From the NCBI RefSeq assembly GCF_963676685.1, contig NC_092356.1, positions 21,501,750 to 21,565,749 on the forward strand: a stretch of DNA of 64,000 nt, written 5' to 3'. Of this stretch, positions 22,352-33,812 are shown piece by piece (positions within the stretch are counted from its first letter, which is position 1; every line of letters starts with the position of its first letter). The notes beneath the pieces were generated by a model that searched no databases, was not told the origin of the DNA, and saw only the letters and a program-made list of their open reading frames with translations. The DNA is from Mytilus edulis. Its lineage: Eukaryota > Mollusca > Bivalvia > Mytilida > Mytilidae. The translations under genes were made by a program, and so were the position numbers.

Positions 22352-22712
22352 TTTACCCTGATATATAAACTAAACAACGTCACCCAATCAAAAGACGCGT
22401 TACATCCAAAACTAAATTATTTGGGTTCGTATCAAATGTCTTTTAAATTCTAAACCAATTCGGTATGAGTACTTTTTATATTTTTTTTACCTTTTGTCTA
22501 CTGTATATAATATATTACCCATTGAACCATAGTATTTTGCTTTACAGTCTATGGAATAAAACTAATGATTTGCAGTTTTTCGACTCATCGGAAAATAACG
22601 CCGGGTATTTTGCCGGAAAGTGCTGTTAACCGCTTGTTGTCAAAAACGAGATCCTCACTAAAGGTTTAACATGATAAAAGTAAAATAAACGATTCGACAA
22701 TACTTTGACATG

Positions 22713-22858
22713 CCAGTGGCGAATTCAGAAGGGGGGTTCCGGTGGTTGGAACCCCCCTTTTTTGGACGATCAATGCATTTGAATGGGGACATATAGTTGG
22801 AACCCCCCTTTCTCCTGCGTTAGAAACCCCATTTTAAAAATGGCTGGATCCGCCCCTG
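22713..22858. mobile_element. MITE with CAGGGGCGGATC-type end, copy 3, CATGC duplication
   Basis: It runs CAGTGGCGAATTCAG to CTGGATCCGCCCCTG and is flanked on both sides by CATGC, a likely 5-bp target duplication. The interior contains two GGTTGGAACCCCCC-like blocks. It is related to 17061-17190 and 17572-17727. Confidence 0.75.
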
Positions 22859-23154
22859 CATGCTCTCGGTCAAAATTCTCATTCTAACTTAAAAGTTGCA
22901 AAAGCGAGATATAGTTAACCTTTTATCTTGGGTATAATTATTATTGATGGAAAGACTAAACCGAGAATTTAAGTACGGAAAAATTATTGAAAAATTTACC
23001 GAATGACACATTATTTCACGAACACTCGTAAATATTTGTATATCAAAATATTATCTATATTCTGAACCATGTTTTGCATCATATAGATAAACTGAGTGGA
23101 CGTACGATACCCTCCGAGGCTAACAATCATGTATACATACAATATTCATCACTT

Positions 23155-24077
23155 GTGGTCACACAAATTGACATGTGTTGGTGGTCAAGACACGTGTTGA
23201 TTTAAATAATTTACCCATCTGCCGTGAAAGTACGACAAAGTTGAACTTCGTACAAACATCGTAGTTTCAAAATAGGAAAAAGAAAGGTTTCTCATTCCTT
23301 TATTTTTTTTTTATCTTAGCTGGGACATAAACTATTTAATTATATTTTGTGTACAACATAAATCTTAATCAGTGTTTTAAAGTTAGAAAGATAGTTGAAA
23401 CATAATTTGGTAATTTCTGCCAAAAAAAGAAATGTATCTAAAAATATCAGAATAAAAGAAATCTGGTTTGGATTAGGTTCAGATTCAATGGAATTTATAA
23501 CAACTTTTTGAATATCTATTCCTATTAGGGACGACATCAAAAGATCAATGAAGGATAAAAAAAACTTAATTCACATAGTTTTTTCACTAACCCCCACACC
23601 CCCCCCCCCCTCCCCCTCTTAACTTAATTTTGGGAAAATTGATTGACCAATAGGGATATATGTAAAATCTATTTTAGATTAACAAAACTTGCAGCAATGT
23701 TGATCCCCACCCCAACCTATTTGATTTAAGTTCTTTTTTTTTTCTTTTTTTTTTATCTTACATCGATCTTTTGATGTCGTCCCTAAAGGGACTATTTTTG
23801 TATTGAATTTAATGAGGACCATATATTTTAAGTTTGTTTTAAAACAGAGTGTTTAGCTGGAGATCAATCAAACTTTTTTTAGATGGATGTGTGTTAAAAA
23901 GTTATAAAAAAGGTAAATAAAAAGAAATGCGTCGTTCGGCCGGGTTATTGGGTCATCTCGTGCTGTGCAGATTAAATGGCATATACCGACTTGCTTGGTC
24001 AATAACTATAACGTGTGATCACACAAATTGACATGTGTTAGTGGTCAAGACACGTGTTGATTTAAATAATTTACCCA
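23155..24077. repeat. Pair of 63-bp direct repeats
   Basis: The block ACACAAATTGACATGTGTT and its extension occurs at 23155-23217 and 24015-24077 with about two mismatches. The pair is 860 bp apart and brackets the element at 23525-23786. The interval has no coding potential, so these do not look like LTRs of a retroelement. Confidence 0.75.
23525..23786. mobile_element. MITE with TTAGGGACGACATC termini
   Basis: The left end TTAGGGACGACATCAAAAG is repeated inverted at the right (CTTTTGATGTCGTCCCTAA), and similarity runs on for about 36 bp. The 262-bp element is AT-rich with pyrimidine tracts. A target duplication is not clear. Confidence 0.75.
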
Positions 24078-25837
24078 AGAGACTCACCTAGCCAATAGTT
24101 TAAATCAAAGTACTGATGTACTGAACATCGGATGACCGCAAGTTCTTGTGGATGGTCACAAGCACTTGTTTTAGAAAAAAAATCACATCTCTATACCTGA
24201 AAGTGAGGTTAATGTACATATATATTGGTTTGTTCTAAAATATATATTATATCAATATTTGTATATAACAGTTACATGTATATATAATTGTCGGCATCCA
24301 TTTGTACATCATTCTATTCTAGTTATAGTGCAGTGCAAGTTCATAGTGGACACTCTTTTGTATTTATTCGATTTTTATAATATATTGGATATGAGTAGGC
24401 ATTCATATTTCCCCGCAAAAGGTTCTTGAGATATTCTTCCGCATGCGTTTAATAACACAATTTTCTGTACGTGTGCATGGATATTCAAGTTTAAGAATTT
24501 TACTTATTATATCTATAACGACAAAACAATTATTAATTTTTGTTCTAAAAACATTTTTGTTTACGAGTATTCATTGAAGAAATGAGTTCATAACAAGCGA
24601 TTAGGAATGTTATTTTGCACTCGATAATGTCCGAGTATTTATACGATCGGTTACGAGATCATACTTTTAGGTCCATCCATCATCCTTCAAGGTAGTTTTC
24701 ATATTAAATCTCATCTTCTAAGTGGTGTTTAACGATTCATTAATCTGTTTAATGCGCGCGTCTGAAACGGGGGATGAAAAATCGGTTAAGCTGGTAACAA
24801 TTAATTATGAAATTTCGAGAAAAAAAAATCTTGATAAATTGATAAATTCAGAATTTCGATCAGTTCAATGTTAATTTATTTTGCCAATCGCAGTTTCCCC
24901 TATATCAAATAACATCCTTTTGTTTGTCATCTAGACAACACTCAACGACAGTACGACAGTATAGATAAAGCTTTACTCATATTTGATTGTGACAGTCGTT
25001 TGTTGTTTTGTACATAAATATGCCGTTATTTTTTATCGTTTGCATTGTTTTAAATTTTAAATTTTAGGACTTTATAGTTCAATATGCGGTAATTTTAAAG
25101 GTTTTGTTATTGTTGACGGCCGGACGGCAACCTATAGTTGTCAACTTAATTGCCCTTTGGTCTCTAGTGTAGAGTTGTCTGATTGTCAATCTTACCACAT
25201 CTTCTTATTTTCAATATATTTTTTTAATGCTTTTTGTAAGTGTATGCTGGTAGCAAATGCTATTTCAAACACACAACATATATTTTTGTTTCAATGTATT
25301 TGTATTCATTTGAGAAATATTGGTAAATCTAAATGATAAATTTAAGCCCATGAAAATAAGCTGGTATAGAGAATCCGTGTCGTGTCAGTCGGACTAAGTT
25401 GCTATTTTACTTTAGAAGTGTATAAACCTGACCGTAAAAATAGAAATGTTCTAATATGGAAAACCGAAAAAAATATGTCATCATGTTAAAATAATGTATA
25501 GGATATTTGAATTTAGCCAATAAAAATCGGATTTTTGTCTCGCCTAAGATGAAAGTCGCGAAGACGAGACATAACAATCACAAATTCAGGAGACGTTTAT
25601 AACATTAATGTTCCGTTGGAAATCAAAGTTAACGTTTTGGCATATAGGACATTTTGTATATTTCCCTGTCCAGTGTTTATTTGCAATTTGCGAAAGCACA
25701 CGAGATCACTTCCACTGTTGAGAAGAATTTTTGTTAAAATTTAATCATCAAATTTTATTATTGTGTGGACTATTGAGATATCTTATAGCCGTGGTGTAGT
25801 CCGACTTTTTCGATGGTTTTGTTTGAATATGCCTATA

Positions 25838-26200
25838 AAAAAGAAGATGTGGTATGATTGCCAATGAGACAACTTTCTACAAAAGACCAAAATGACACAG
25901 ACATTAACAACTATAGGTCACCGTACGGCCTTCAAATATGAGCAAAGCCCATACCGCATAGTCAGCTATAAAAGGCCCCGATAAGACAATGTAAAACAAT
26001 GCAAATGAGAAAACTAACGGCCTTATTTATGTAAAAAAAAAAAAAATGAACGAAAAACAAATATGTTACACATAAACAAACGACAACCCAAGAATTACAG
26101 GCTCCTGACTTGGGACAGGCACATACATAAATAATGTGGCGGGGTTAAACATGTTAGCGGGATCCCAACCCTACCCCTAACCTGGGACAGTGGTATAACA
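25838..26200. repeat. Dispersed repeat family A, full copy
   Basis: This copy is almost identical to the one at 53-355 through most of the body (for example ACAGACATTAACAACTATAG), so it is one of the younger copies. It continues to GGGACAGTGGTATAACAG, like the copy at 16325-16690. Confidence 0.8.
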
Positions 26201-26700
26201 GTCTGCTCTGCTCTGTTTAGCTTTAAATGCAACAGGTAAGATATATATCTACTACAAACACAAAATAAAAACAGTAGGCAAAATCAGTCATGAATCGACA
26301 GACGGCCAAAGGTCAAAAATAAAAATACCCCTACCCACTAAAATGACTAGATTATAAAATATCGAACCTTAAATTTACACAGAAAATAGTGCATACGAAC
26401 TTAATATTGCAAAGACATATGTCTATTGTTGACAATTAGCTAACTAATTGGTGTCTTTTTTGATATTTTTGTCGGTGGGTTGCTGTATCCGTGACGTATA
26501 CTAGTACTTGATATTTCCATTTATTCATAAAGATTGAGCAACAGAAAAAAAAGGTGACCTATAATAGTGCTCATGCCCGAGCCATTTCAATTGTGTCGCG
26601 TATTATTCTATCAATTTAACTCTTTTCATCGGATAGTAATAATTGAATGAGAACTATGTATGTCAAACACGCATTTTCTTTTTAAATTGAATCAACAATT

Positions 26701-26961
26701 GGGAACAGTTACACGCAACTTCCATTCACTGGGAATGGTAACATGTAATATTCCTTTGGGAAAAGTTACATGTAATTTGATTCCACTGGGAAAAGTAACA
26801 TATTATTTTTATTTCACTGGGAATAGTTTCATGTGGTTTGCATCACATGGGAATAGATACATGCAATTTTCTTATGGTACAAAAATAGGTGCATGCACAT
26901 TTTTCCCACTGGGATTAGTAACATGCAATTTTCTCCACCGATAATATTCACATGCAATCTG
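26701..26961. repeat. Degenerate minisatellite, unit about 30 bp, about eight units
   Basis: Units follow the pattern GGGAAnAGTnACATGCAAT plus a pyrimidine-rich spacer ending in CACT. Unit starts lie near 26701, 26731, 26758, 26788, 26819, 26849 and later. Because 30 is a multiple of three, one frame stays open for 94 codons. That frame is a by-product of the repeat and I do not call a gene. Confidence 0.8.
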
Positions 26962-26999
26962 AAATAAGCATGTTAATGTTTTACACCACTTAAGGTAGA

Positions 27000-28859
27000 C
27001 ATTTTAATGGAAATAAAACAAAATTCGTTGTACAGAATTTATATTAAACATTTTATGCATTTAACATTGTTTAATCAAACAAATAGATTCGTTTTAAAGT
27101 ATCGTCATAAATTTCCATAAAAAGATCAAATAAATTAGTAAATATCTAATATACGTCTATCATTTTATCGCTTGATTTTTACTATGCAGCCTGTATTTTT
27201 CCTGCACGTAACACATACGTGATACTTATCTAGGTGACTGTGACCGATTATTTTACACAAATTGTACAAGTAATGATAATAATAATCTTGGTTATCTCAA
27301 TAAACTAGTTATTCATAGATAATAAAATATGTCAATATTTTCTATTACGCTTTATTAGATAATGTTTTTTATTGATATCAAATTAGATTTGTTTCTTTTT
27401 AATATGTTTAGAAGTACTAAACGGATTGTTAATATGTGAATTAGGTAAGGCACAACACATTTAGAAGATATATTTACTAGTAATTGGACCAAGAGGATAA
27501 TTCAATGAAATTGGTCGACGGAGACAAACAACACAATGACAGACATATAGCAATATGAACACGCAACAGTCAACACAGCGAAACATTGAGAAACCCATCA
27601 ATATCAGATGTTGATCTTGAGTGCCCCTGAAGTACCGATAGTACCTGTTTCATTAGTGTTGCTCATCCGAAATTCAGGATGTAATAATCAGTGGAAAAGT
27701 CTTCAAACAAAGGGAAATTGGTAGCTATATCCTGTCTGATGCTATCTAATTGCCGTATTGTCTTCTCCATAGATGTCTTATTGGCGACTATACCACATCT
27801 CCATATTCTTTATACATATTATTTTTTAACCATAGGGTAACTGGGTAGTAGAAATATGGTCACTCATGGTGTTCTCGGTCGGAACGGTTTTTAAACGTCA
27901 AAGTGGGGCGTCTGTGTGGGATGTGTTTGTTCACAGCCCATCCAAACAGAAGAGGACGTTAAATCCGATGCCGCGTGTTGAGAGAATGTTACAACGCTCT
28001 CGACAAGTTAAAAACCCTTGCAATATCTCTTTGAGGGTCGTGTTACAAGATATCTTTTCTGTTCTTTCCAATATACCCTCATTTTACAGAGGCAGCCCAA
28101 GTTTTCTCGACATTCATCCCGTACGATCACTATTACAAGAAGTACTTTTTGTATAATTGTTTATTTGTTCTCGTCCAGAAAAATGAAAAATGCACGAATC
28201 GTTTGTCACTGGATATACAACATTAAATAAAATAACAATAACTTCATCTTCATTGGGTGTCTGGAGGCTAAATGTCACTTTGGTAATCCTACATCATCTT
28301 CTTATTTTGCTTTATATGCTTTCGCAATATATATTTCTACTTTTTTCATCATTAAAAAAAAATATTGTACTATAACTTTATGGGTGCAGTTTGATAACAT
28401 TTTAAAGACGAACGAGCTGCAACTGTTTATGCTATTTCTTGTATTCAAATACATTGTACTCGTTTGTTCAAGAGTTGCATAGCGTTTACCACGACGTGGC
28501 ATAAAAAAGGGAACATTGCTGACCATCCAAACATTCCTCTTCTACAAACATGTTTTACTTTTTTGTGTTTATTTTTAACATATATACATTTGTGCATGTT
28601 ATTTTCCTTTCCTTAATCGTCTGTTTATTATTATGTTAGAGAATTCCAAGATCCATTTTGTCACCCGTAGTACAAAAGTTAACTTATAGTGTACTTTGAT
28701 TATGTAAATTATTGTTATCATTTGTTATTCAAGCAGTCCTTGAATTAAAAAAAAAGTTTCCGCATTATTTTAGTGTTTACTACGTCCTGCATGGTAAGGT
28801 TACTAGTTGAATTGATGTACTTTTAAGGGACATTAGCGACGTGCTTTGTTTACATTTTA
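27000..28859. other. AT-rich stretch, no gene found
   Basis: A 96-codon open frame at 27866-28156 has no recognisable domain, no splice context and no start context. Part of the surrounding sequence (family A-like tail at 27735-27810) is repeat-derived. I see nothing else here. Confidence 0.4.
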
Positions 28860-29075
28860 CTAAACAGTAAAATCACAAGAATACTGAACTCTGAGGAAAA
28901 TCAAAACAGAAAGCTCCTAGTTAAACGGCAAAATTAAAAGCTCAGACACACGAAATAAATGAACAATTGTCATCGTACAGGCATTTTCGTATGTAGAAAA
29001 TAGTTGATAACACCTGGTTTTATAGCTAGCTAAACCTCTCACTTGTATAACAGTCGTATACAATTCCATAATATA
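28860..29075. repeat. Dispersed repeat family D, inverted copy
   Basis: AGTAAAATCACAAGAATACT, GCATTTTCGTATGTAGAAAA and TAAACCTCTCACTTGTATAA match, in order, the copy at 52320-52530. Confidence 0.7.
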
Positions 29076-29537
29076 TTGCGCATACTGGAAATCTTTTTTC
29101 ATAAATCAGTATGAATATTCTCTGTGTTAATCTTATAAATACCTGGCTTTCAAATATTTTGGTTTTAGCGTTCCTGATGAAGGATCTGGAAGGGCACTTT
29201 GCACGCATTGAATTATATAACGTGTTGTATACAATCTTTTGCAACATATTTAAAAAAAAACTTCTATTGGTAAAAAGAAGGTAAACATAAGTCTTTGTCT
29301 ATATCAAAACTCATCATCTATTCGATCTTCATCTGTCTCTTAATAACATTCCATTATCAGCAAATGTAAAATTACTATGAAAAGGGAAAATTGGAATACA
29401 CAGTAAAATAAAGAACAACAGTTACTGTGTCATGGCGGATCATATTGTCAACAACCTCGAGTCAACAACATTTCAATTAACTAAGTGAAGCTTTTTGATA
29501 TGATATGATAGAAATTCAATAGATTATTATTTTTTTT

Positions 29538-29606
29538 GGTGGTGGTGGTGGTGGTGGTGGTGGTGGTGGTGGTGGTGGTGGTGGTGTGTGTGTGGGGGGG
29601 GGGGGG
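29538..29606. repeat. GGT microsatellite followed by a G run
   Basis: Sixteen uninterrupted GGT units are followed by a short TG stretch and then a run of G to 29606. The run of guanines on one strand could form G-quadruplex structures. Confidence 0.95.
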
Positions 29607-30284
29607 TATAAAAACACGCAATTGTGATTCACTGCTTAAAATTACCATAGGTATATGGGCTTAACATGTATCTGCTCTACGGCATACCATAAAACCAAGT
29701 AAACAAACAGAAAAAAGCCATGGCAAAACAAACCAACCCAAAAAAACCCAAAACGACAAGACATAAAACATACAGTACACAAATGACATCATAGAAAACT
29801 AAAGACAGAGCATATTAGCTATCAGATTGCTGTATGCCAGCAGCATATCATTTTGTAATGAAGAATTACTTACCAAACATTGACCATATCTACCTTTACT
29901 GAAATATTTGAAAAAAATGGTATTTAAGTGAACTTTACAGAAAACTATAAGCTAGCACTTTTTGAATGAACATTGATTCACATTTTTGTATAAACGGATT
30001 TTATTTTGGAAAAGATAGCTAGGATCGATAATCGCAACTTCAAATCTAGATAAAGTGAAAACCAAAGAGCACACACAAAAGTACTGAAATAAGTTTTAGC
30101 ATATTCAGATGTCTAACAAATATGATTTAAAACAATATCAATATTGACATTTAGTATAAACGAGCAAAAAACTTTTTTGATGAAGCGATTTCAAACTATT
30201 AATGAATTGAAAAAAGTTATAAAAGAAACAAAGGGATTTTGGATGAATGGGGAGAGTCTGGATGGATAAGTTTGTAATTATTCC

Positions 30285-30510
30285 TTTTTTGGAACGAAGA
30301 GAATGTATCTATGACAAACGAGATGATATTCAAAATAGCAGCAATATACCAACTTCAACTCCGTATTCAGTTTACATTTCTCAACACATGCGATATATAA
30401 GAGCCTGCAGTTGCTACGTAGAATTGTAAAAGGTTACCGGTGTCAGAGCATAGAAATAACAATCCAGGTTTTGTTGAAGAATCTTTCTGTGCATTTTCTT
30501 AAAAAGTCCA
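30285..30510 (+). mobile_element. Retrotransposon reverse-transcriptase relic
   Basis: The plus strand encodes YDKRDD followed by NIPTSTPYSVYISQHMRYIR. This is the C-terminal signature of a reverse-transcriptase family common in molluscs (YDKRDD..NIP..PAYGVY(I/V)SQ(L)IRYARAC). The frame ends after about 60 codons and lacks the catalytic core, so it is a fragment. I cannot assign the clade. Confidence 0.65.
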
Positions 30511-31009
30511 CCGGAAAATACCAAGACTAAGTAGATACATATTCAGTATCTCCTACATAAATAACACAAGATTGTTTCGGTAGTTATAGTTTCTGGGTGC
30601 TAATGTCTTTTTTATTTTGCCTTAAATTGTGTCGACATTTATTGTGTTTCTAATGACTTTTGAAGTGACTCTATGTTTAAGCCTTTCGATTTAGGGATTC
30701 TGGTGGAGGTAGACACATGTACCGAGTCGGACACAAGATGTATTTTTAAATTGTTGTTTCCATTTTGTAAACCGGCGTCTTTGTCAATATACGACAAACA
30801 GCAGACACCATATTACATATTGTTTGTATACTATATCCAAGCAGCCTCTGTCTTGAATCATATTCTTCAGTGTACCAAACGATTTCAGCTGTGTCTATTT
30901 AATATGTTATATACCTTCTGTTTATAAATTATAATTATTGTGCATGAAATGTGTATAACTTATTATTATGTCCATTTTGAAATTAAAAGAAATTCATTAT
31001 AAAAAACAT

Positions 31010-31590
31010 TTACCGTAATTACAACAATTTCCCTCGGTTTTAGTTTGTAACCCCGATTTGTTTTCTTTCCATCGATTTCAGACATTTTAACAGCGGTATA
31101 ATACTATTGCCTTTATTTGGATTGTCTACACATTTTTGTCAATATACATGTAACGGAACTATAAACAACTGTATTGCAAGTGGAATGTTTAGCTAGCTAC
31201 AAAAACATGTTAACTAAACAACTACTTGTTGTGCGTTTGTTTTTTCTACATTGGCTAAAGGTACAGGGGTAGGGTTGAGATCTAAAAAAACATGTTTAAA
31301 CCTGCCGCATTTTCCCACATGTCCCATGTCAGGAGCCTCTGGCCTTCGTTGGTCTTGTATGCATTTTACTGTTAGTTTCTTGTGTATAATTCCGAGTTTA
31401 GTAAGCCGTCTATTATCACTGAACTAGTATACATATTTGTTTAGGGGCCAGCTGATAGACGCCTCCGGTGCGGGTGTTTTTCGCTGCATTGAAGACCCAT
31501 TTGTGGCCTTCGGCGGTTGTCTGCTCTATGGTCGAGTTTTTGTCTCTTTGACACATTCCCCATTTCCATTCTCAATTTTATTTTATTTTG
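31010..31590. repeat. Repeat fragments of families E and C
   Basis: At 31025-31100, TTTCCCTCGGTTTTAGTTTG is a fragment repeated at 51358-51445. At 31440-31590 lies a family C copy (TGTCTCTTTGACACATTCCC). The rest up to about 33320 is AT-rich with no gene. Confidence 0.55.
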
Positions 31591-33324
31591 GAAATTCCTA
31601 TTAAGTCAGAAACATGATCCTGTCAGTAAGGAATATTGAGAAATCATTTGTAAAATTAACAAGAAATAAATGTCCCGGTGGTTTCATAAAATGACATGAC
31701 CTTTACTTGTATCATATTAATGTGTACAAAAATATGTATATTCAAGGTCATGACTAACCTTTTCATCGGTTACAACCTATTCATTACGTCATGGGTGTCG
31801 ACGCAATACTGATATTTTAACTAGGGGAAATGTCAATGTCAATGGTCGTTATCTAGGTTTTGTTTGTAAACACAAAACTTTTTGGTACACATGTACATGT
31901 ATATCAGACAAACATTTTTTTTTTAACTAAGAAAATGAAAAAAAACTTATTGTGACGGATCGTTTTTAATAACGTCGCCGGTAATTGCCCTTATTTTTTT
32001 CCTTTTTTTTTTACCTTAAACTTTTTTTTATGTTGGGCCGGACTTTTGATTGTTTGTTGAAAGGAAAATGTTTGTTTTACGTCGTTTGAATTTAGTCTAT
32101 TCTAATGTCTGATTATTGTTCGACTCTTTCCTTAACCTTAACGTTTGATTGAAATATAACTATCCCCGGATTCTGTCTGTCAGGAAATTAAAGCCTCTGC
32201 AAAGTGGGATTGTGTGACTGTATGGGATGCATACATGTATACTGAGCAACGTCCTCATGAATGGTAGCGTGAAATCCGATGCATTTTGTAGACTAAATGT
32301 CTTACTTTCTACAAATCACTTAAAGAACTCAGTCGACAAACTCTCTGAGCGGTCAAGGAATTATGTAACAGGGGGTAAATATTTGCCTGAGTAAACCAAA
32401 TTGGTGTCCAAATTTCACAACTGTAGGAACTAATGGTTCACTTACCTTGCAGACCATGTTATTTGTACTAATCGAAATATGAATGAAAATTTGCCACTGG
32501 ACTTTATGCAAGTAGCTTTAATCAATGAATCAATGTTCTGTCTCTTCTTACTGTAAATTTGATGTTGTTCGCTTATCTTCGTTCACCGGTATTTGAATAA
32601 TTCAAGACTAGACAAGACAAGATAATTTTATTATATACATTTACAACATGTGTGAACAATTCATATCTGCTATGTGCTATGGTTATTAAATTGCATTATT
32701 GGTAAAATTAAAGTTCTGGTAACAACAATTAAGGATGGCAGGTGATGTAATTGAACAGTGACTTTAATCTCATGAAATATCTTCAAACATGAATATCTCT
32801 TTTTTTTCAATCTCACATTCTTTCAAATAATACTAGTATATACATTTTACACCAATATACGAAAAAGTAGAGCCTTTAATAAAGGCTTGCAATTGATGCA
32901 TGAAATTTATAGTGATGTGTCTAAAGGTATCTTTGTATAAAATTGAGGAAAATCAATTAATATTTTAGAAAGATTTTCAAAATCAATGCATATATTTTCC
33001 CCATTTCCATTCTCAATTTTATATATTTTAAATGGTTTCCAGTGGTACGAGTTTACAATGGTATGAGCCAAATTGCTTCCAGGCAAACTATGCCTTTGGA
33101 CACACACACCTTTTTGTTTGATATAATTGTAGATATAAACGGTAAAACCATTTACAAAAAATAAACATAATAATATTATCATCATTTAATCTTAACATCA
33201 TCTGAAAATCGTTACAATAAAATTTTAATCCTCTTCAGTATTTCAGTCAATTTTCAAAATTTTATCCATGCCGTGAACTCAGAACTGTTCTGATCTGAAA
33301 GAGCTACAAAGATCAAATAAACTT

Positions 33325-33545
33325 GTCATATATACCAGGATTGCGATTTCGTACCCCAGCCGGGCGTTTTGTCTAAAGAATCATCATCAGTGACGCTCGA
33401 ATCGAAATAGTTAAAAAGGCAATAATGACCGTTTAAGATCAAAATTTGCCTATTGGCGAATTCATGTCAACATGATAACCAAAGGGATGGTGATATTTTG
33501 GCTATGAAACGTACCAGCAGTGGTAGTGACTCAGTGGTAAAAAAA
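33325..33545. repeat. Decayed copy of dispersed family F
   Basis: It contains degraded versions of ATACCAGGATTnnnATTT, CATCATCAGTGACGCTCGAA and ACCAGCAGTGGTAGTGACTC, in the same order as the copies at 53450-53960 and, inverted, at 43325-43690. It lies just downstream of the HEPN-nSTAND3 gene. Confidence 0.6.
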
Positions 33546-33698
33546 CACCAATCAAAGATAACAGGCTGATCAAGTCATGAATGTTACATGTGGCAGTAGA
33601 AAAGAAACGAAAAGCGTACAGACGTTTTGAATTACACTGAGGTGAGATCGGTTTATAAATAATTGCTTTAATCATTTTTAAAACAAGAACAATTTAAA

Positions 33699-33704
33699 TT
33701 TATT
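33699..33704 (-). terminator. Poly(A) signal of the HEPN-nSTAND3 gene
   Basis: The plus strand reads TTTATT, placing AATAAA on the minus strand 109 nt after the stop codon. Confidence 0.55.
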
Positions 33705-33812
33705 GTTTTAACGCTGAAAAGTCTAACGGAATGCATATTGGAATAATTTAAAATTACGCAAATAGCTATTTAGTTTGGCACACAAACATTAATCACGTAG
33801 CTTAATTAACAG

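Noticed and set aside
23155..24077. LTR retrotransposon bounded by the 63-bp direct repeats
   Set aside because: The 800-bp interval has no gag or pol coding, no primer binding site and no polypurine tract, and the repeats lack TG..CA ends.
27866..28156. 96-codon plus-strand frame
   Set aside because: No known family and no exon signals. The surroundings contain repeat-derived sequence, so it is best seen as chance or a decayed element.
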